Shown piece by piece: positions 1 to 9,999 of a DNA stretch of 64,000 nt. The stretch is from NCBI GenBank assembly GCA_015680685.1, contig MNCI01034697.1, forward strand, positions 74,059-138,058. The letters run 5' to 3'. Numbering within the stretch: position 1 is the first letter of the stretch; each line of letters begins with the position of its first letter. Source of the DNA: Gnetum montanum (taxonomy: Eukaryota > Streptophyta > Gnetopsida > Gnetales > Gnetaceae). The notes beneath the pieces are model-generated. The model was not told where the DNA came from. It ran no database searches and was given only the letters and a program-made list of their open reading frames with translations. The position numbers and the translations under genes were made by a program.

Positions 1-679
1 GTGAATGATGTGATGAAGGGGAAGAAGAAGGGGATCCATCACCATGGTGATGTTTCTTACCTTCTCTTCGGCTGCTTCGGTCCTGATCATTGCGATGCTC
101 AACGAGTCCGTCATTAGTGCAAGTGATTGTTCCTGCTGTGAACAGCTGGTGCTCATGGGAATCAGAGCCTGGAATATGTATCGTTGATCCAAGGCCCTGA
201 TGCCTAACCTCTTCACTAGAGTGAGGAGGAGGAACATCATTTTCTAAGAAACCCATAGTGAGGGGTTCCTCTTCTCCTATTTCACTAATGACGTGGGGAA
301 CCTTGCCCTTCAGTAGTGAATGTTGGCTCTCTTGCCTTGCATCCCGAATACGTTGGGTTTTTGTGGGACGATAGTCCCTTGTATCATGGTCATCCAAAAC
401 GTATTCTACGAACAGATCATGCATGCCAATCTGTACCAAAGCACGGAAAAGCATGTTGGGGGCGGCTCGATCTGGGGGTAACACGATGTTACCTTGCATA
501 TCTCTCCACCGCAGTTGCTCATCTTGATGGAAAACAAAGGTAAAATCTGGCACATACTCATCGGGATGAGTATATGTGACCTTAGACTGTTGAGGACATG
601 GCTGATCTTGGTTATGCGTATGATGCTGACTTTCTCCTGTATTGTCCTTAGGTGAGTTGATTTTGTGAGAAGAAGCCAT
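1..679 (-). CDS. gag: Athila-like gag, N-terminal part (element A), open to window edge
   Basis: Reading the minus strand from an ATG at 679 gives 226 codons with no stop, continuing past base 1. The protein starts MASSHKINSP and contains the blocks TYTHPDEYVPDFTF, NIVLPPDRAAPNML and a His/Ser-rich stretch near the window edge. The same blocks occur, broken by stops, in the other three Athila-like copies (from 5267 plus, 35234 minus and 41995 minus), which identifies this as the start of gag, the structural protein that packages the element RNA. The start is the first ATG after the primer-binding site and corresponds to the ATG of copy E. It is the only long uninterrupted frame of this family in the window and is much less decayed than its relatives. 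That a gag is encoded is clear by homology to the other copies; that it is functional is unknown because the rest lies outside. Confidence 0.8.
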   Translation of the reverse strand, partial: MASSHKINSPKDNTGESQHHTHNQDQPCPQQSKVTYTHPDEYVPDFTFVFHQDEQLRWRDMQGNIVLPPDRAAPNMLFRALVQIGMHDLFVEYVLDDHDTRDYRPTKTQRIRDARQESQHSLLKGKVPHVISEIGEEEPLTMGFLENDVPPPHSSEEVRHQGLGSTIHIPGSDSHEHQLFTAGTITCTNDGLVEHRNDQDRSSRREGKKHHHGDGSPSSSPSSHHS

Positions 680-825
680 TTCTATTGGTGTGCTAATTTC
701 ACTGTTATTTATTGTTCTTGATTAACTGATTAACCCTAAGGTTCATTTTAAGCTCACAACGATGTGAGTGATATCCCTTATGTTAAATTGACGAAAAAAC
801 ACTTAGTCCCTGGCAACGGCGCCAA
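680..825 (-). promoter_or_regulatory. Leader and tRNA-Asp-type primer-binding site (element A)
   Basis: Bases 807-824 read on the minus strand as TGGCGCCGTTGCCAGGGA, directly after the LTR end with a one-base spacer at 825. This matches, with one difference, the primer site complementary to the 3' end of tRNA-Asp that is known from Athila, Calypso and Cyclops elements. It is the best preserved of the four PBS copies in this family here. The remaining bases down to the gag ATG are untranslated leader. Confidence 0.85.
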
Positions 826-1896
826 TGATGAGTGGCGAGGTACCCCTACACTCCACCATACGAATACGAGCGTACACGCGCGATCTGGTCGAACTCCGTA
901 GACTAAATGCCTTAACGCCACAAGAAACACTTGGGGTTAATTGTTCGTTGTCTTCCCAGGCTTGCTTGTATGTGTCACGGTGTATGGTTAAGCAAGTCTG
1001 AGGTATGTGATTTTTTTGGTATTTTCGGCTTATCTTCTATGCTACCAGGAGAAAGGGTTGAGAAAACTAAACTAACTCTAACTAAGATCTAAGTCTAAAT
1101 TAACTAGCGTCAGCATCCATTCCCACTTATCGGCCACACCCTGAACTATGCAACTGCAGCTTACCAAATGCTAATCGTTACTGGGATCGCCACACGTAAC
1201 GCAAGTGCTCGAAGTGGTCGTATTGAGGCACGTATTTAGCCTACGTGTGATAAGCAGCCGATTCCTTAGCCAGCCGTACACACCCGTGGGTGCTCGTAAC
1301 TAAGTCGTACTTATCACACTATCTAGCCTAGCAATGAGCAGCCGATTCCTCAACTAGCCGTACACATTAGACCCGGGAGTTACCAAGCGCAGAATCCTGG
1401 AATACGCTACTGGGTTACCAAGCATCCAATGCTCGTAATTGAGTCGTACTCATGCATTGCGTCAAGCAGCCGATTCCTTGACTAGCCATACACATCCGTA
1501 GACGCTCGTAATCAAGTCGTACTTGAACGCACTAGGAAAGCAGGAAATAAAGCAATAAATGAAACCACGTGCTGCAAGGTTTATCCAAACAAGTTCGTCT
1601 TTATTGCCGTACACAACTTGGGTTCAGGTTACAAGCTGCTCGAATAAAGAGCCGTTCACTCTAGGACTCCTACTGCGGGCACATGGGGAAAAATTCTAAC
1701 TCTGGAGTGATCAATCTGCCAGAGCTTTGCTACACTAGCCAGGATTGGGAAATGAAGGGAGTGCCGCCTCTTATTTATAGAAATGGCGGCGGGACGCGAT
1801 ATCGCGTACGCGATATCGCAGGAGAAGACGCGATATTGCGGACGCGATATCGCATGGGATGCGATATCGTGGCCTACTGTAAATCGTGTCTCATCA
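826..1896 (-). mobile_element. LTR of Athila-like element A (5' LTR, minus strand)
   Basis: A 1071 bp block bounded on the plus strand by TGATGAGTGG and GTCTCATCA, so it has TG...CA ends and a terminal TGATGAG/CTCATCA inverted repeat. The same boundaries are found in the LTRs of E and F. On the minus strand it contains a short U3 with GCGATATCGC palindromes, a TATA box near 1770-1780, and then the PBS at its 3' end. Internally it repeats a CAGCCGATTCC...GTACAC / GCTCGTAAT...GTCGTACT cassette about three times (roughly 1250-1540), explaining its greater length than the 815-841 bp LTRs of F. The partner LTR lies beyond base 1, so the target duplication cannot be checked. Confidence 0.85.
1770..1870 (-). 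promoter_or_regulatory. U3 promoter: TATA box plus five GCGATATCGC palindromes
   Basis: The minus strand has CTATAAATAAG at 1770-1780. Just upstream of it are five 10 bp palindromes at 1796-1805, 1810-1819, 1830-1839 (one mismatch), 1844-1853 and 1861-1870 (one mismatch). They occupy nearly the whole U3, which is only about 115 bp long. Regulatory function is inferred from position. Confidence 0.6.
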
Positions 1897-2800
1897 CTAG
1901 TATAGCTTATTTGTTTAATCATTTTTTAGCTTTACAAGCTCCCTTTATAAGTCGATGTTGCAAAACTGCTTACATGGTAGAGCTAATTCATAGAACCACT
2001 CTTAAGCTTTACATACCTTCTTTATGAGCTAATGAGGCTAACATGATAGAGTTAATCTACACAACTAATGTGGAAAAGTAAATCTCACTAAAATTTTAAG
2101 CTTAATAAGCCTTAGCCATATTTATAGGGTTGATGTGATAAAGCCACTTTGTAGGGAAAATCTTTGGTTTTGCAAGTTTCTCCCTTGTGTTGACATGGTA
2201 AGGTAGACCTAGATGACTGATGTGGTAAGACTTATTCATAGAATGATTATATGGCTCTACAAACTAGCTCTTTACTAAGAATCTAACATGGTGATGTTGA
2301 CATGGTAGTGTTGATGTGGTGTAGCTAATGTGATAGGCTAAAAGCCAAAGGCTAGGTTCTATATACTTGTTGACATGGAAGAGCCATTTCATAGATTTGT
2401 TTTTGGTTCTACAAAGCTCCTTTACACTCTAACATGGTAAAGCTTCCTTGTAGAACCACTCTTAAGATCTACATACCTTCTTTACAAGCTGATGAGGTTG
2501 ACATGGTAGAGCTAGTTGAAAAATTCTTTATAGAACTAAAATTTTGGTTCTACAAGCCTCCTTCACAAGTTGATGTGGTAGAGCTTATTTGTGAAACCAC
2601 TTTTCAGCTTTACAAATCAATTCTATGAGCTAATATGGCTTGGCATTGACATAGTAGAGTTGGTTTTAGCTTCTTTGTGAAATTGATATCCAAGCTTTAT
2701 GAGAGACACTTCTTTGTAGAGCTAACTTTCTACTTTATGAATTGGTTCTATAAGTCAATGTGCTAGGGGCTAATGTGAAAGATAAAAAGAATGAGAATAG
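1897..2800. repeat. Degenerate tandem repeats, possible copia 3' LTR
   Basis: Phrases such as CATGGTAGAGCTAATTCAT, GAACCACTCTTAAG and TTGGTTCTACAAGC recur with drift across this stretch. A related pattern (GGTTCTATAAGCTAA..., GTGGTAAGG) reappears at about 16790-17000. The two stretches lie on the outer sides of the copia gag fragment at 14700-15562 once element B is removed. They may therefore be the two LTRs of one minus-strand copia element. No TG...CA boundary could be fixed. Confidence 0.4.
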
Positions 2801-3690
2801 CTATTTCCTTTCATCTAGATTAAAAATTACCATTCTTCTTGAAGCAATGTAATAGCTAAAGGTTGAAGAGCTAGCACAACATGTAAAACCATTTTGTAAG
2901 GCCAATTCCAAGCTCTATTGAGCTTTCTTTTTTAGTTTGCTATGTTAGCATAATTATTTCACTATTTCTTGTATGATTAGATTTTGATTGTATGATCCCA
3001 CCTCATGGCTTACATGGTAAAAAAATCAAAACTTTTCTTTGTAGTGCCACTTATTCATTCTATGATCCATCTCTAAATTCGCAGCGCAAAAAGAAAGCTT
3101 CTCGCTAATTGCTATGGCAACAACATTGTTTAAAATAAAGCTCTTTTCTCTTTGAGGTGATGGTTTATATTGTCACTTAACTATTTTTTATAATACCTAT
3201 CATCATGAAATTGGCTCTTGAATCTTGCAGTTCCATTAAAAAAAATACTCAGCTTACTTATAGCTTAGAAAAATATGAATAAGAGCTTTAACTGATTCAT
3301 AGGGTTTGTTACGGATGCCAAATTGAATGAATTTTCACAACACCTTACTTGAATTGAAAGCCCTAGCTTTTATAATTTGTGAATAATAGGTGAAAATTAT
3401 TATAAAGGTAGGCTTAGCGCAAAGAATCTTGTTCTACAAACACGCTATGCCTTAAAGTTGTTAATATATAATCACCTTAATAATTCCTTGATAGTTCAAA
3501 ATTCTTGGTATGAGATTTTATTCTACAATCAAAACTTACTTTTTCTCCAAAGATGCTATGAGAACTTACATATGTTCAAAGAAATATTTCATTAAACATC
3601 CCTTCAACTATTTTTAGAACTTGCTTTCCTTTGAAGGTATCATTAGAGGGTCAAGCCTATGGTTATACTTTAAATTAGTTCTATGAAGTG
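2801..3690. other. AT-rich stretch without a recognisable gene
   Basis: No frame longer than a few dozen codons reads as a known protein. If the copia interpretation is right, this is where its pol would have been, but no RT or integrase motif is visible. Confidence 0.5.
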
Positions 3691-4064
3691 GCTATTGTTG
3701 TAATAACAACTTGTTTAGCTGATTCAATCTTCTTATTGTAACTCTCAGCCTCTTGTTTCTTTTTCTTTAAAGCCTTATTTAATTTCTCATTAATCTTGAC
3801 CACCATTTCCAATTATTCCATTAGCCCTTTAACATCAATATCATTAGCTTCTTCATATTCAATCTCAACTATGTTTATTGAGCTTGGTTGAGCTTCATCT
3901 TCACTTCTTTCTAAAGAACTAGGAGCTTGTTATATACTTGGGTTAGTATACATAAAGTTTTTAAAATCACCATTATATTCATAATTCTAGATTATAGTTG
4001 GAAAATAAAATAAATCTATAATAACAATGTTAGATTTACTGATTACAATATCAACTTAAGGAAA
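3691..4064 (-). pseudogene. Lys/Glu-rich coding-like remnant, probably copia gag tail
   Basis: On the minus strand one frame gives a charged, coiled-coil-like sequence with a few stops, including NEKLNKALKKKKQEAESYNKK and an acidic part before it. It lies directly at the GTAAG target site of element B. The minus-strand copia gag at 14700-15562 abuts the other copy of that site, so the two fragments were contiguous before B inserted. I do not recognise a specific domain. Assignment to the copia gag rests on position only. Confidence 0.35.
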
Positions 4065-4069
4065 GTAAG

Positions 4070-5130
4070 TGATGAGAGCTGTTACTCTAGAAATTATTCT
4101 AATTATTAGAGTAGTTACTCTAATTACTTGAGTCGTTACTCTAGCGATTACTCTAGTAGTTATTCTAATTATTAGAGGGGTTACTCTAGAACTTACTCTA
4201 ATTGCTTGAGTGGTTACTCTAGCGGTTACTTTAGTAGTTATTCTAATTGTTAGAGTGGTTACTCTAGTAGTTATTCTAATTATTAACGTGGTTACTCTAG
4301 TGGTTACTTTAGTAGTTATTCTAATTATTAGAGCTGTTACTCTAATTATTAGAGTAGTTGCTCCCAAGTCTATAAATATAGTGCCTAGGTGCACAATTGG
4401 GAGAAAGTCTTCTAGTAGTTAAGTTGCAAAAATCTTGTAGTCTATTTGGAAGTTAGAGTATTTTCCAAGTGCCCGCAGTAGGAGGTCTAAGTGTGGATGG
4501 ATCCTTATTCAAGCATTTTGTACCTAAGCACACCTTGTGTACAACAATAAAGATGAGCTCTTTGATTTATCCTTGCAGCACTTAAGATTTGTTTTCTTAC
4601 ACATTTATTTTATTTTATTTTCTTATGCATTTATTTTATTTTATGCACTTTACATTTATGTTATTAGCACAACAATTCATTTTGATTAATTAGGCAAATC
4701 ATTAAATTACACAAGCACAACCACTTTGAGTATGCATGTAATGCTTGGTAACCCAGTAACGATTAGTGTTTGGTAATCCCAGTAGTATTGCATTGGTTCA
4801 AGATGTGTACGACAAGTGGGAATGGATGATGGTGTTAGGATTAGTTAGAACTTAGTTAATGAGTAGTTAAGTTAAATTAGTCACTTAGTTACCTCTCTCC
4901 TTCCCTACTAGCATAGGACATAAAAACATAAAAGCTATAAAAATCATATGCCTCAAGCTTACTTAAGCATACAATTATGACATACAGGTAAGCTTGGAAA
5001 GACAATGATCAACCAATCCATCCTTCTTCCACAAGGGTGCATAAGCACTTAGTCCTTGGAATTCAACTCGATCGTGCATGAAACGCTCGTATTTGTATGG
5101 TTGAGTGTAGGGGTACCTCGCCACTCATCA
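4070..5130 (+). mobile_element. 5' LTR of element B
   Basis: A 1061 bp LTR running from TGATGAGAGC to CCACTCATCA. U3 is filled by a minisatellite (about 4079-4363), followed by the TATA box CTATAAATATAG at 4370-4381. AATAAA lies near 4550, a plausible polyadenylation signal. The end is followed by a one-base spacer and the PBS. It is 216 bp shorter than the 3' copy, almost entirely because the U3 minisatellite has fewer units. Confidence 0.92.
4079..4363. repeat. U3 minisatellite in the 5' LTR of B
   Basis: About nine drifted units of roughly 33 bp built on GGTTACTCTAGTAGTTATTC and TAATTATTAGAGT. CTCTAATAATTAGAG-type palindromes occur at unit joins. Because the unit length is divisible by three and lacks stops, it produces long spurious frames on both strands. 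Confidence 0.8.
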
Positions 5131-5149
5131 TTGGTGCCATTGCTGGGGA
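5131..5149 (+). promoter_or_regulatory. Primer-binding site of B
   Basis: Bases 5132-5149 read TGGTGCCATTGCTGGGGA. Compared with the tRNA-Asp-type site TGGCGCCGTTGCCGGGGA there are three differences. All are C-to-T or G-to-A and all sit in CG or CNG contexts of the parent sequence, as methylation-driven decay predicts. Confidence 0.85.
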
Positions 5150-5266
5150 CTTAGTTGTTTGTGTGCTAACTAGAACATAGGAAATCATTCACATCATTGG
5201 AATGAACCCTTTAGGTTGGTTGAGAAAATAATAAACAAAAATACATTGCACACTAAATAGATGATT

Positions 5267-7610
5267 ATGTCTCCTTCTTTGTACGAAAGTGCCTCACCGC
5301 CTAGGTCTAAAACAGGAAACAGTCGGTGGCGTAATACACATGACATTGATTCGTCAATCCCTCAACAAGTTTGAGTGGTATATATTCATCCCGATGAGTA
5401 TATACCAGACTTTACCTTTATCCTCCATTAAGATGAACAACTACATTGGTGAGACTTAGAAGGTAACATAGTGTTACCTCTCAATCGTTCAGTCCTAAAC
5501 ATGCTTCTTTATGCTCTCACACGAATTGGCATGCCGTACTTACATGCAGAATATGTTTTGCAAGACCCTAACTCGAGGAAATACCATTCCACAGAGGCAC
5601 AATGTCAAAGGGACTTGCAATAGGAGAGACATCATAAGTCTTTAAAGGGTAGGTGGCCCTAGGATTCCCCACATGTCTTAAGCGAAAATAAGGGTGGTGA
5701 ACCTACTTCAGGTAGTCGCCCACACAACGATGTTCCGCCCCTTGACTTTGGCCAAGGGGTTCTGTATTAGGACCTTCATTCCACTATTCATAATGAAAGT
5801 TCTTCTTCTTCTTCACCTTCATCATCTCCTTCACCCTCTCCTTCAATATCTGGATGTGGTCATAAAGAAAAAGACCATGGGGATAAAGGTAGGCAAAGTG
5901 GAAGTCATAGACAAAATAACCAGGAAAGGGGATGAGGGCACTCTAGAGAGTCACAACATAGAAGAAGGAAGAGTAGGGAACAATGTAGGCATCATAGACA
6001 CCATGGACAAGACGATCACGATGAACCCCTCCTCGCTACTCGAAGTATGTTGGATGTAACTGAGGCTGTTAGAATTCCAACAAGGCATAAGAAAGATAGT
6101 AGGATCAAGAGATTAGAGATGAACAACATCCCACGATTTGAAGGGGGATACAACATTGATCCTCAGAATCATTTACAAGCATTCCATGATGCGTGTCCCT
6201 TACAAAACATAGAGAATGAATGGAAAAAACTTAATTTGTTCCCATGGACATTAGTTAAAGAAGTGGAAAGCTAGTACTAGTCTTTAGAACTGGAATCCAT
6301 TCGTAGGTGGAGTACTATGTTAAAACTATTTAATGACAAGTACCAAATGTACTCTCAAGTGTCTAACTTGCGAAAGCAAATCCAAGGCTGAAAACAAGGA
6401 GGACATGAACCCTCAGATGCTACCATGGGCTGATACTATGCATTATTACATCGTTGTTTTAGCCATGGTTATTTGAAAAGGGATCAATTGCACCATCTCA
6501 TGGATGGGCTTAGGCATGAAACGGGAAGAACCCTTGGGACTTATGCCCAAGAAAGACTATCTGAGCTTAGGTCCCATCAAATTCAAAGACTATTGGAGCA
6601 AGTTGCTAAGGAAGAAGGTGAGCTATAGAAGAGAGAAAGTGCAGAAGAGTATAACTGAGATCCTTTCCTTTGGAAGAGGGGAGTAAGATTTTTTGAGGAT
6701 GAAGAAGAGTCACCACTCAAAGAGATGATGAATAGGAAAACTTTGCCTATCCAAAAGATGACATCAGAAGTTTTTGCAAAGGTAGACCAAATGTGGGGTT
6801 CCCTAGACAATAGATTTCAAATTGTTCTTAAAATAGTAGAGGATTCTAGAGAGAAAGGTGATGAGAAAAGAAAAAAGAAAGAGGCTAAACATGAATGTAG
6901 CAAGGATAAGGGTAGACTTGCCATCATTAAAGAGGTTGTGGATTCAGAAATAAATAATGATAGTGGATGTAAGATATGTCAATATGACCATACTAAGGGA
7001 TGTTGCCCTGTAATCTCACATCTGTAGGAGTTTGGGGTGTATGCACTCAACCCATGATTAAATAAAAGGCAAACACCCCAAAGGTTACCTTATCCTCAAA
7101 GTAACCCAAGGTAGTTCCACCAACCCTTAACATATTATCCCAGTGGAACTCCACCATAACCAATTGAGTAATATCAATAGTGGCAACACCCAAAATCATG
7201 GGGAATGGCACCACCAAGGCAACAATATCCTTACTAGCAACATGACTCATATGGATATTACGTGCAGAAGCCAATCTCCCCACATGACTCTACTAGTCAC
7301 GTCACTCTTCAACCTCATTGCCATGCTCATGAGTATTATGGGACTCCCTCTTCTAGAGGTGATATTATGCAAGCATATCATCCTTCTCATCCGACCACAT
7401 CTCTTCCACCGATGGCTCCACTAATAGCTACTCCCATGATGCAAGGTGAAATCCCTACCTAGCCGCAGCAACGTAACGCCACAAGGGCTATTAACTCTCA
7501 ACCTACTATTGGTTCCAATAACCACATTAAGAAAAGACCTTTCTTTAGAACCAATAGTCTTACCAAGCCTTTGTAATCACAAGCGGATGATTCCTTAGAT
7601 GCCTCAGTAT
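5267..7610 (+). pseudogene. gag: gag of element B, broken
   Basis: The structural protein of the element. The ATG at 5267 is the first after the leader and starts MSPSLYESASPP; the block HPDEYIPDFTF matches the open gag of element A. A Ser-rich run follows near 5800, then MNNIPRFEGGYNID near 6120, a helical block with HHLMDGLRHETGRTLGTYAQ near 6490-6550, and EESPLKEMMNRKTLPIQKM near 6710. A Cys/His cluster KICQYDHTKGCCPVISH lies near 6970-7020 and is shared with E and F; it may be the nucleic-acid-binding knuckle. The last part (7020-7600) is Pro/Gln/Tyr-rich. There are more than ten in-frame stops (e.g. after IPQQV near 5370), many being TGG-to-TAG/TGA or CAA/CAG-to-TAA/TAG changes. Confidence 0.8.
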
Positions 7611-7621
7611 CAATCAAAACT

Positions 7622-8215
7622 TTGGAGCGCCCTTTAACCCAATCACCTCACTCAATGCATACGTTCATGTTAACACATGTTGTCATTGATTGGATCAAAG
7701 CTGGCCACCCTCCTAGGAAATTCTCTGATCCTGGGAGTCCTCTGATATACTTACAAATCATTGGAAATGTGCCATGCAAGGCTCTTTTGGATTCAAGTTT
7801 CGGTGTCAACTTGATTTCTCAAGAAATGTATAAGGCATGGAACTTGCATTCATTGAAAAAGAGCATCATCCATCTAGAGTTGGCCGACCAGTTCATCACT
7901 GTCCCATTGTGATTTGTGGAAGGCATTGTTACCATTGCTTGTGGATGGTCATACCCAGCTAACTTCCTAGTGATTCAGGTAAAAAACAATAAGGGGAACT
8001 TCCCAATCATAATAGAAAGAGCATGGCTAAGCACCATCGATGCATGCCTAGGAATCCATGATCTTTCCCTAGAAATATCAAAGGAAAATGCATTCGAAAA
8101 GATCGAGGAGAAGAAAGTTTCGTGCATCGCATACAGTGACACAAAGTGTAATTGCATGCATAGGTCATGGTTTGTACAAAGTTTAGCATTACTTGCATGC
8201 AATCAGTGTGGATAA
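7622..8215 (+). pseudogene. Retropepsin-like protease region of B, broken
   Basis: After the block HVVIDWIKAGHPPRKFSDPG comes SPLIYLQIIGNVPCKALLD, where the final Asp is the expected catalytic residue of the aspartic protease that cleaves the polyprotein. The following residues are SSFGVNLIS. In copy F the same place reads ALLDLGSGVNLIS, so the residues just after the Asp have changed in B. The fold continues through LELADQFITVPL, a stop at 7910-7912, then FPIIIERAWLSTIDACLGI (the conserved hydrophobic-Gly-Arg-type block, here with Glu before Arg). It is followed by a linker to RT. Confidence 0.7.
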
Positions 8216-8299
8216 GTGATTAACATACAAAGATGCCTGTATGTAGTAGCCACACAACATGAAGACACCTAGTGGCTGACAGCTGATCAAGAAAGTAGT

Positions 8300-9530
8300 T
8301 CACTCATATGCATGAAACCAACTGAGGGTTTAACTTGTACTTACATTGATAGCATAGATGCATTAGAGCAAGTCCACCACCAAATTCCAAGTCTTAACCT
8401 TGAAAATATCAACTGGGGGAAGTTGGAAATCCCTAAGAAATTTAAGCAGGAGCCCCTCGAGCTGAAACCATTGCCCATTGGTATGGAATACACATTCCTT
8501 AAAAATAGAAAATTGGTAATTATCAACGCTAATCTTTCTCTTGAATAGAAAGAAGAACTACTAAAGATAATAAATAAATGGTTGGAAGCCTTTGCTTGGT
8601 CATATCCCAAATTAATTGGAATAGATCCTAGGATATGCCAACATAGAATTTACATTGACCCCTCCATGAAGCCTCGAAGACAATTGTAGAGGCGATTGAA
8701 CCCTAAGCTAAAGCAAGTAGTTAAGGAAAAAATTAAATATCTTCTCAAGGCTGGGTTCATATAGCCCATTGCTGATAGCGAATGGGTTAGCTGCTTAGTT
8801 ATTGTGCCTAAAAAGGAAGGCAAATGGAGGGTGTGCATAGATTTTAGGCTACTAAATATGGCAACATTTAAAGATCACTTTCCATTACCATTTGTTGACC
8901 AAGTCTTAGACACCATTGTAGGGCATCGATATTACAGTTTTCTGGATGGATATAGTAGATATAACCAAATACAAATAGCCCTAGAAGACTAAGCTAAGAC
9001 TACATTCACCAGTCCTTGGGGAATGTTCGCATACAAATAGATGTTGTTTGACTTGTGCAATGCCCTTGCAACATTTCAATGACTAGTTCTACGCATATTC
9101 CAACAACAGATAGGGAATGGCATGGAGGTCTTTATGGACAATTTCTCCACTTATGGAGCAAGCTTTGATGAAGCCTTGGACCGGTTGGAGAAAGTGTTAA
9201 AAAGATGTGTAGAAACCAATCTGAGGCTCAATTGGCAGAAAAGCGATTTGATGGTCCAAGAAGGCATAGTACTAGGGCACAAAATCTCACACATAGGGAT
9301 AGAGGTAGACCCTGAGAAAATCAAAATTATCCAAGGAATTACCCATCAACTGGAAATTGTGAAAGATATTTGGTCATTCCTTGGACATACTAGCTACTAT
9401 AGGAGATTTATTGAGAACTTTTCAAAGGTTGTCAAACTATGGGTAGAATTAACAAAAAAGGACATACCTTTTGAGTGGACTAGGGAATGCAAATTAGCTT
9501 TCCAAACTTTGAAATAGAAGCTAGTAGAAA
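8300..9530 (+). pseudogene. Reverse transcriptase of B, catalytic Asp lost
   Basis: RNA-to-DNA polymerase of the element. From the linker (INWGKLEIPKKFKQEPLELK) the RT blocks run in order: VVKEKIKYLLKAGFI, VPKKEGKWRVCIDFRLLN at about 8805, KDHFPLPFVDQVLD, FLDGYSRYNQIQIALED near 8940, FTSPWGMFAYK, and the palm motif FMDNFSTYG at 9131-9157. The family motif is F-M-D-D-F; here the second Asp codon is AAT (9140-9142), a GAT-to-AAT change that removes a catalytic residue. VLGHKISHIGIEVDPEKI and SFLGHTSYYRRFI follow as expected. Stops occur in the thumb and elsewhere (e.g. 8991, 9516). Confidence 0.88.
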
Positions 9531-9539
9531 CACCCATTC

Positions 9540-9965
9540 TATAAGCTCCTAACTGGTCCAAACCATTCCATATCATGACTGACGCGTCCAACTATGCTTT
9601 AGGAGTTGTACTTATAAAGTTAGATGACCAAAAGCATCCTTATTACATCCATTGTGCAAGTAGAAGTATCACTGGTGCACAACTTAACTACACTACCATA
9701 GAGAAAGAATTAATGGCTATAGTGTTTGCACTAGAAAAGTTTAGATACTATGTATTGGGATATAAAGTATATATACATATAGATCATAGTGCAATTTGGT
9801 TCCTCATGAATAAGACAATGGTAAGCCCTCATATCATATGATGGTTGGTAATCTTACAAGAGTTTGATTTAATGATGATTGATCACAAGGGCACTGAGAA
9901 TGTAGTTTCTAATCATTTATCTCGGTTGCAATAGGACAACAAAGAGGATAAGTATCTAGTTTCTG
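9540..9965 (+). pseudogene. RNase H of B
   Basis: Degrades the RNA strand of the hybrid. The three carboxylates expected for the Ty3/gypsy RNase H are visible: MTDASNYALGVVL (first Asp, about 9578-9580), TIEKELMAIVFALEKFRYYV (Glu), and HIDHSAIWFLMNK (Asp). The domain ends in the typical HKGTENVVSNHLSRL, followed by a stop. A stop also splits VSPHII from WLVILQEF. It is one of the better kept domains of B. Confidence 0.85.
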
Positions 9966-9999
9966 ATCATTTCCTTGATGAATTCCTCTTTTCTGGTGT

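Noticed and set aside
1656-2027. Overlapping plus and minus frames across the U3 of element A
   Set aside because: They span the LTR boundary and the palindromic repeats and have no counterpart in the LTRs of E or F.
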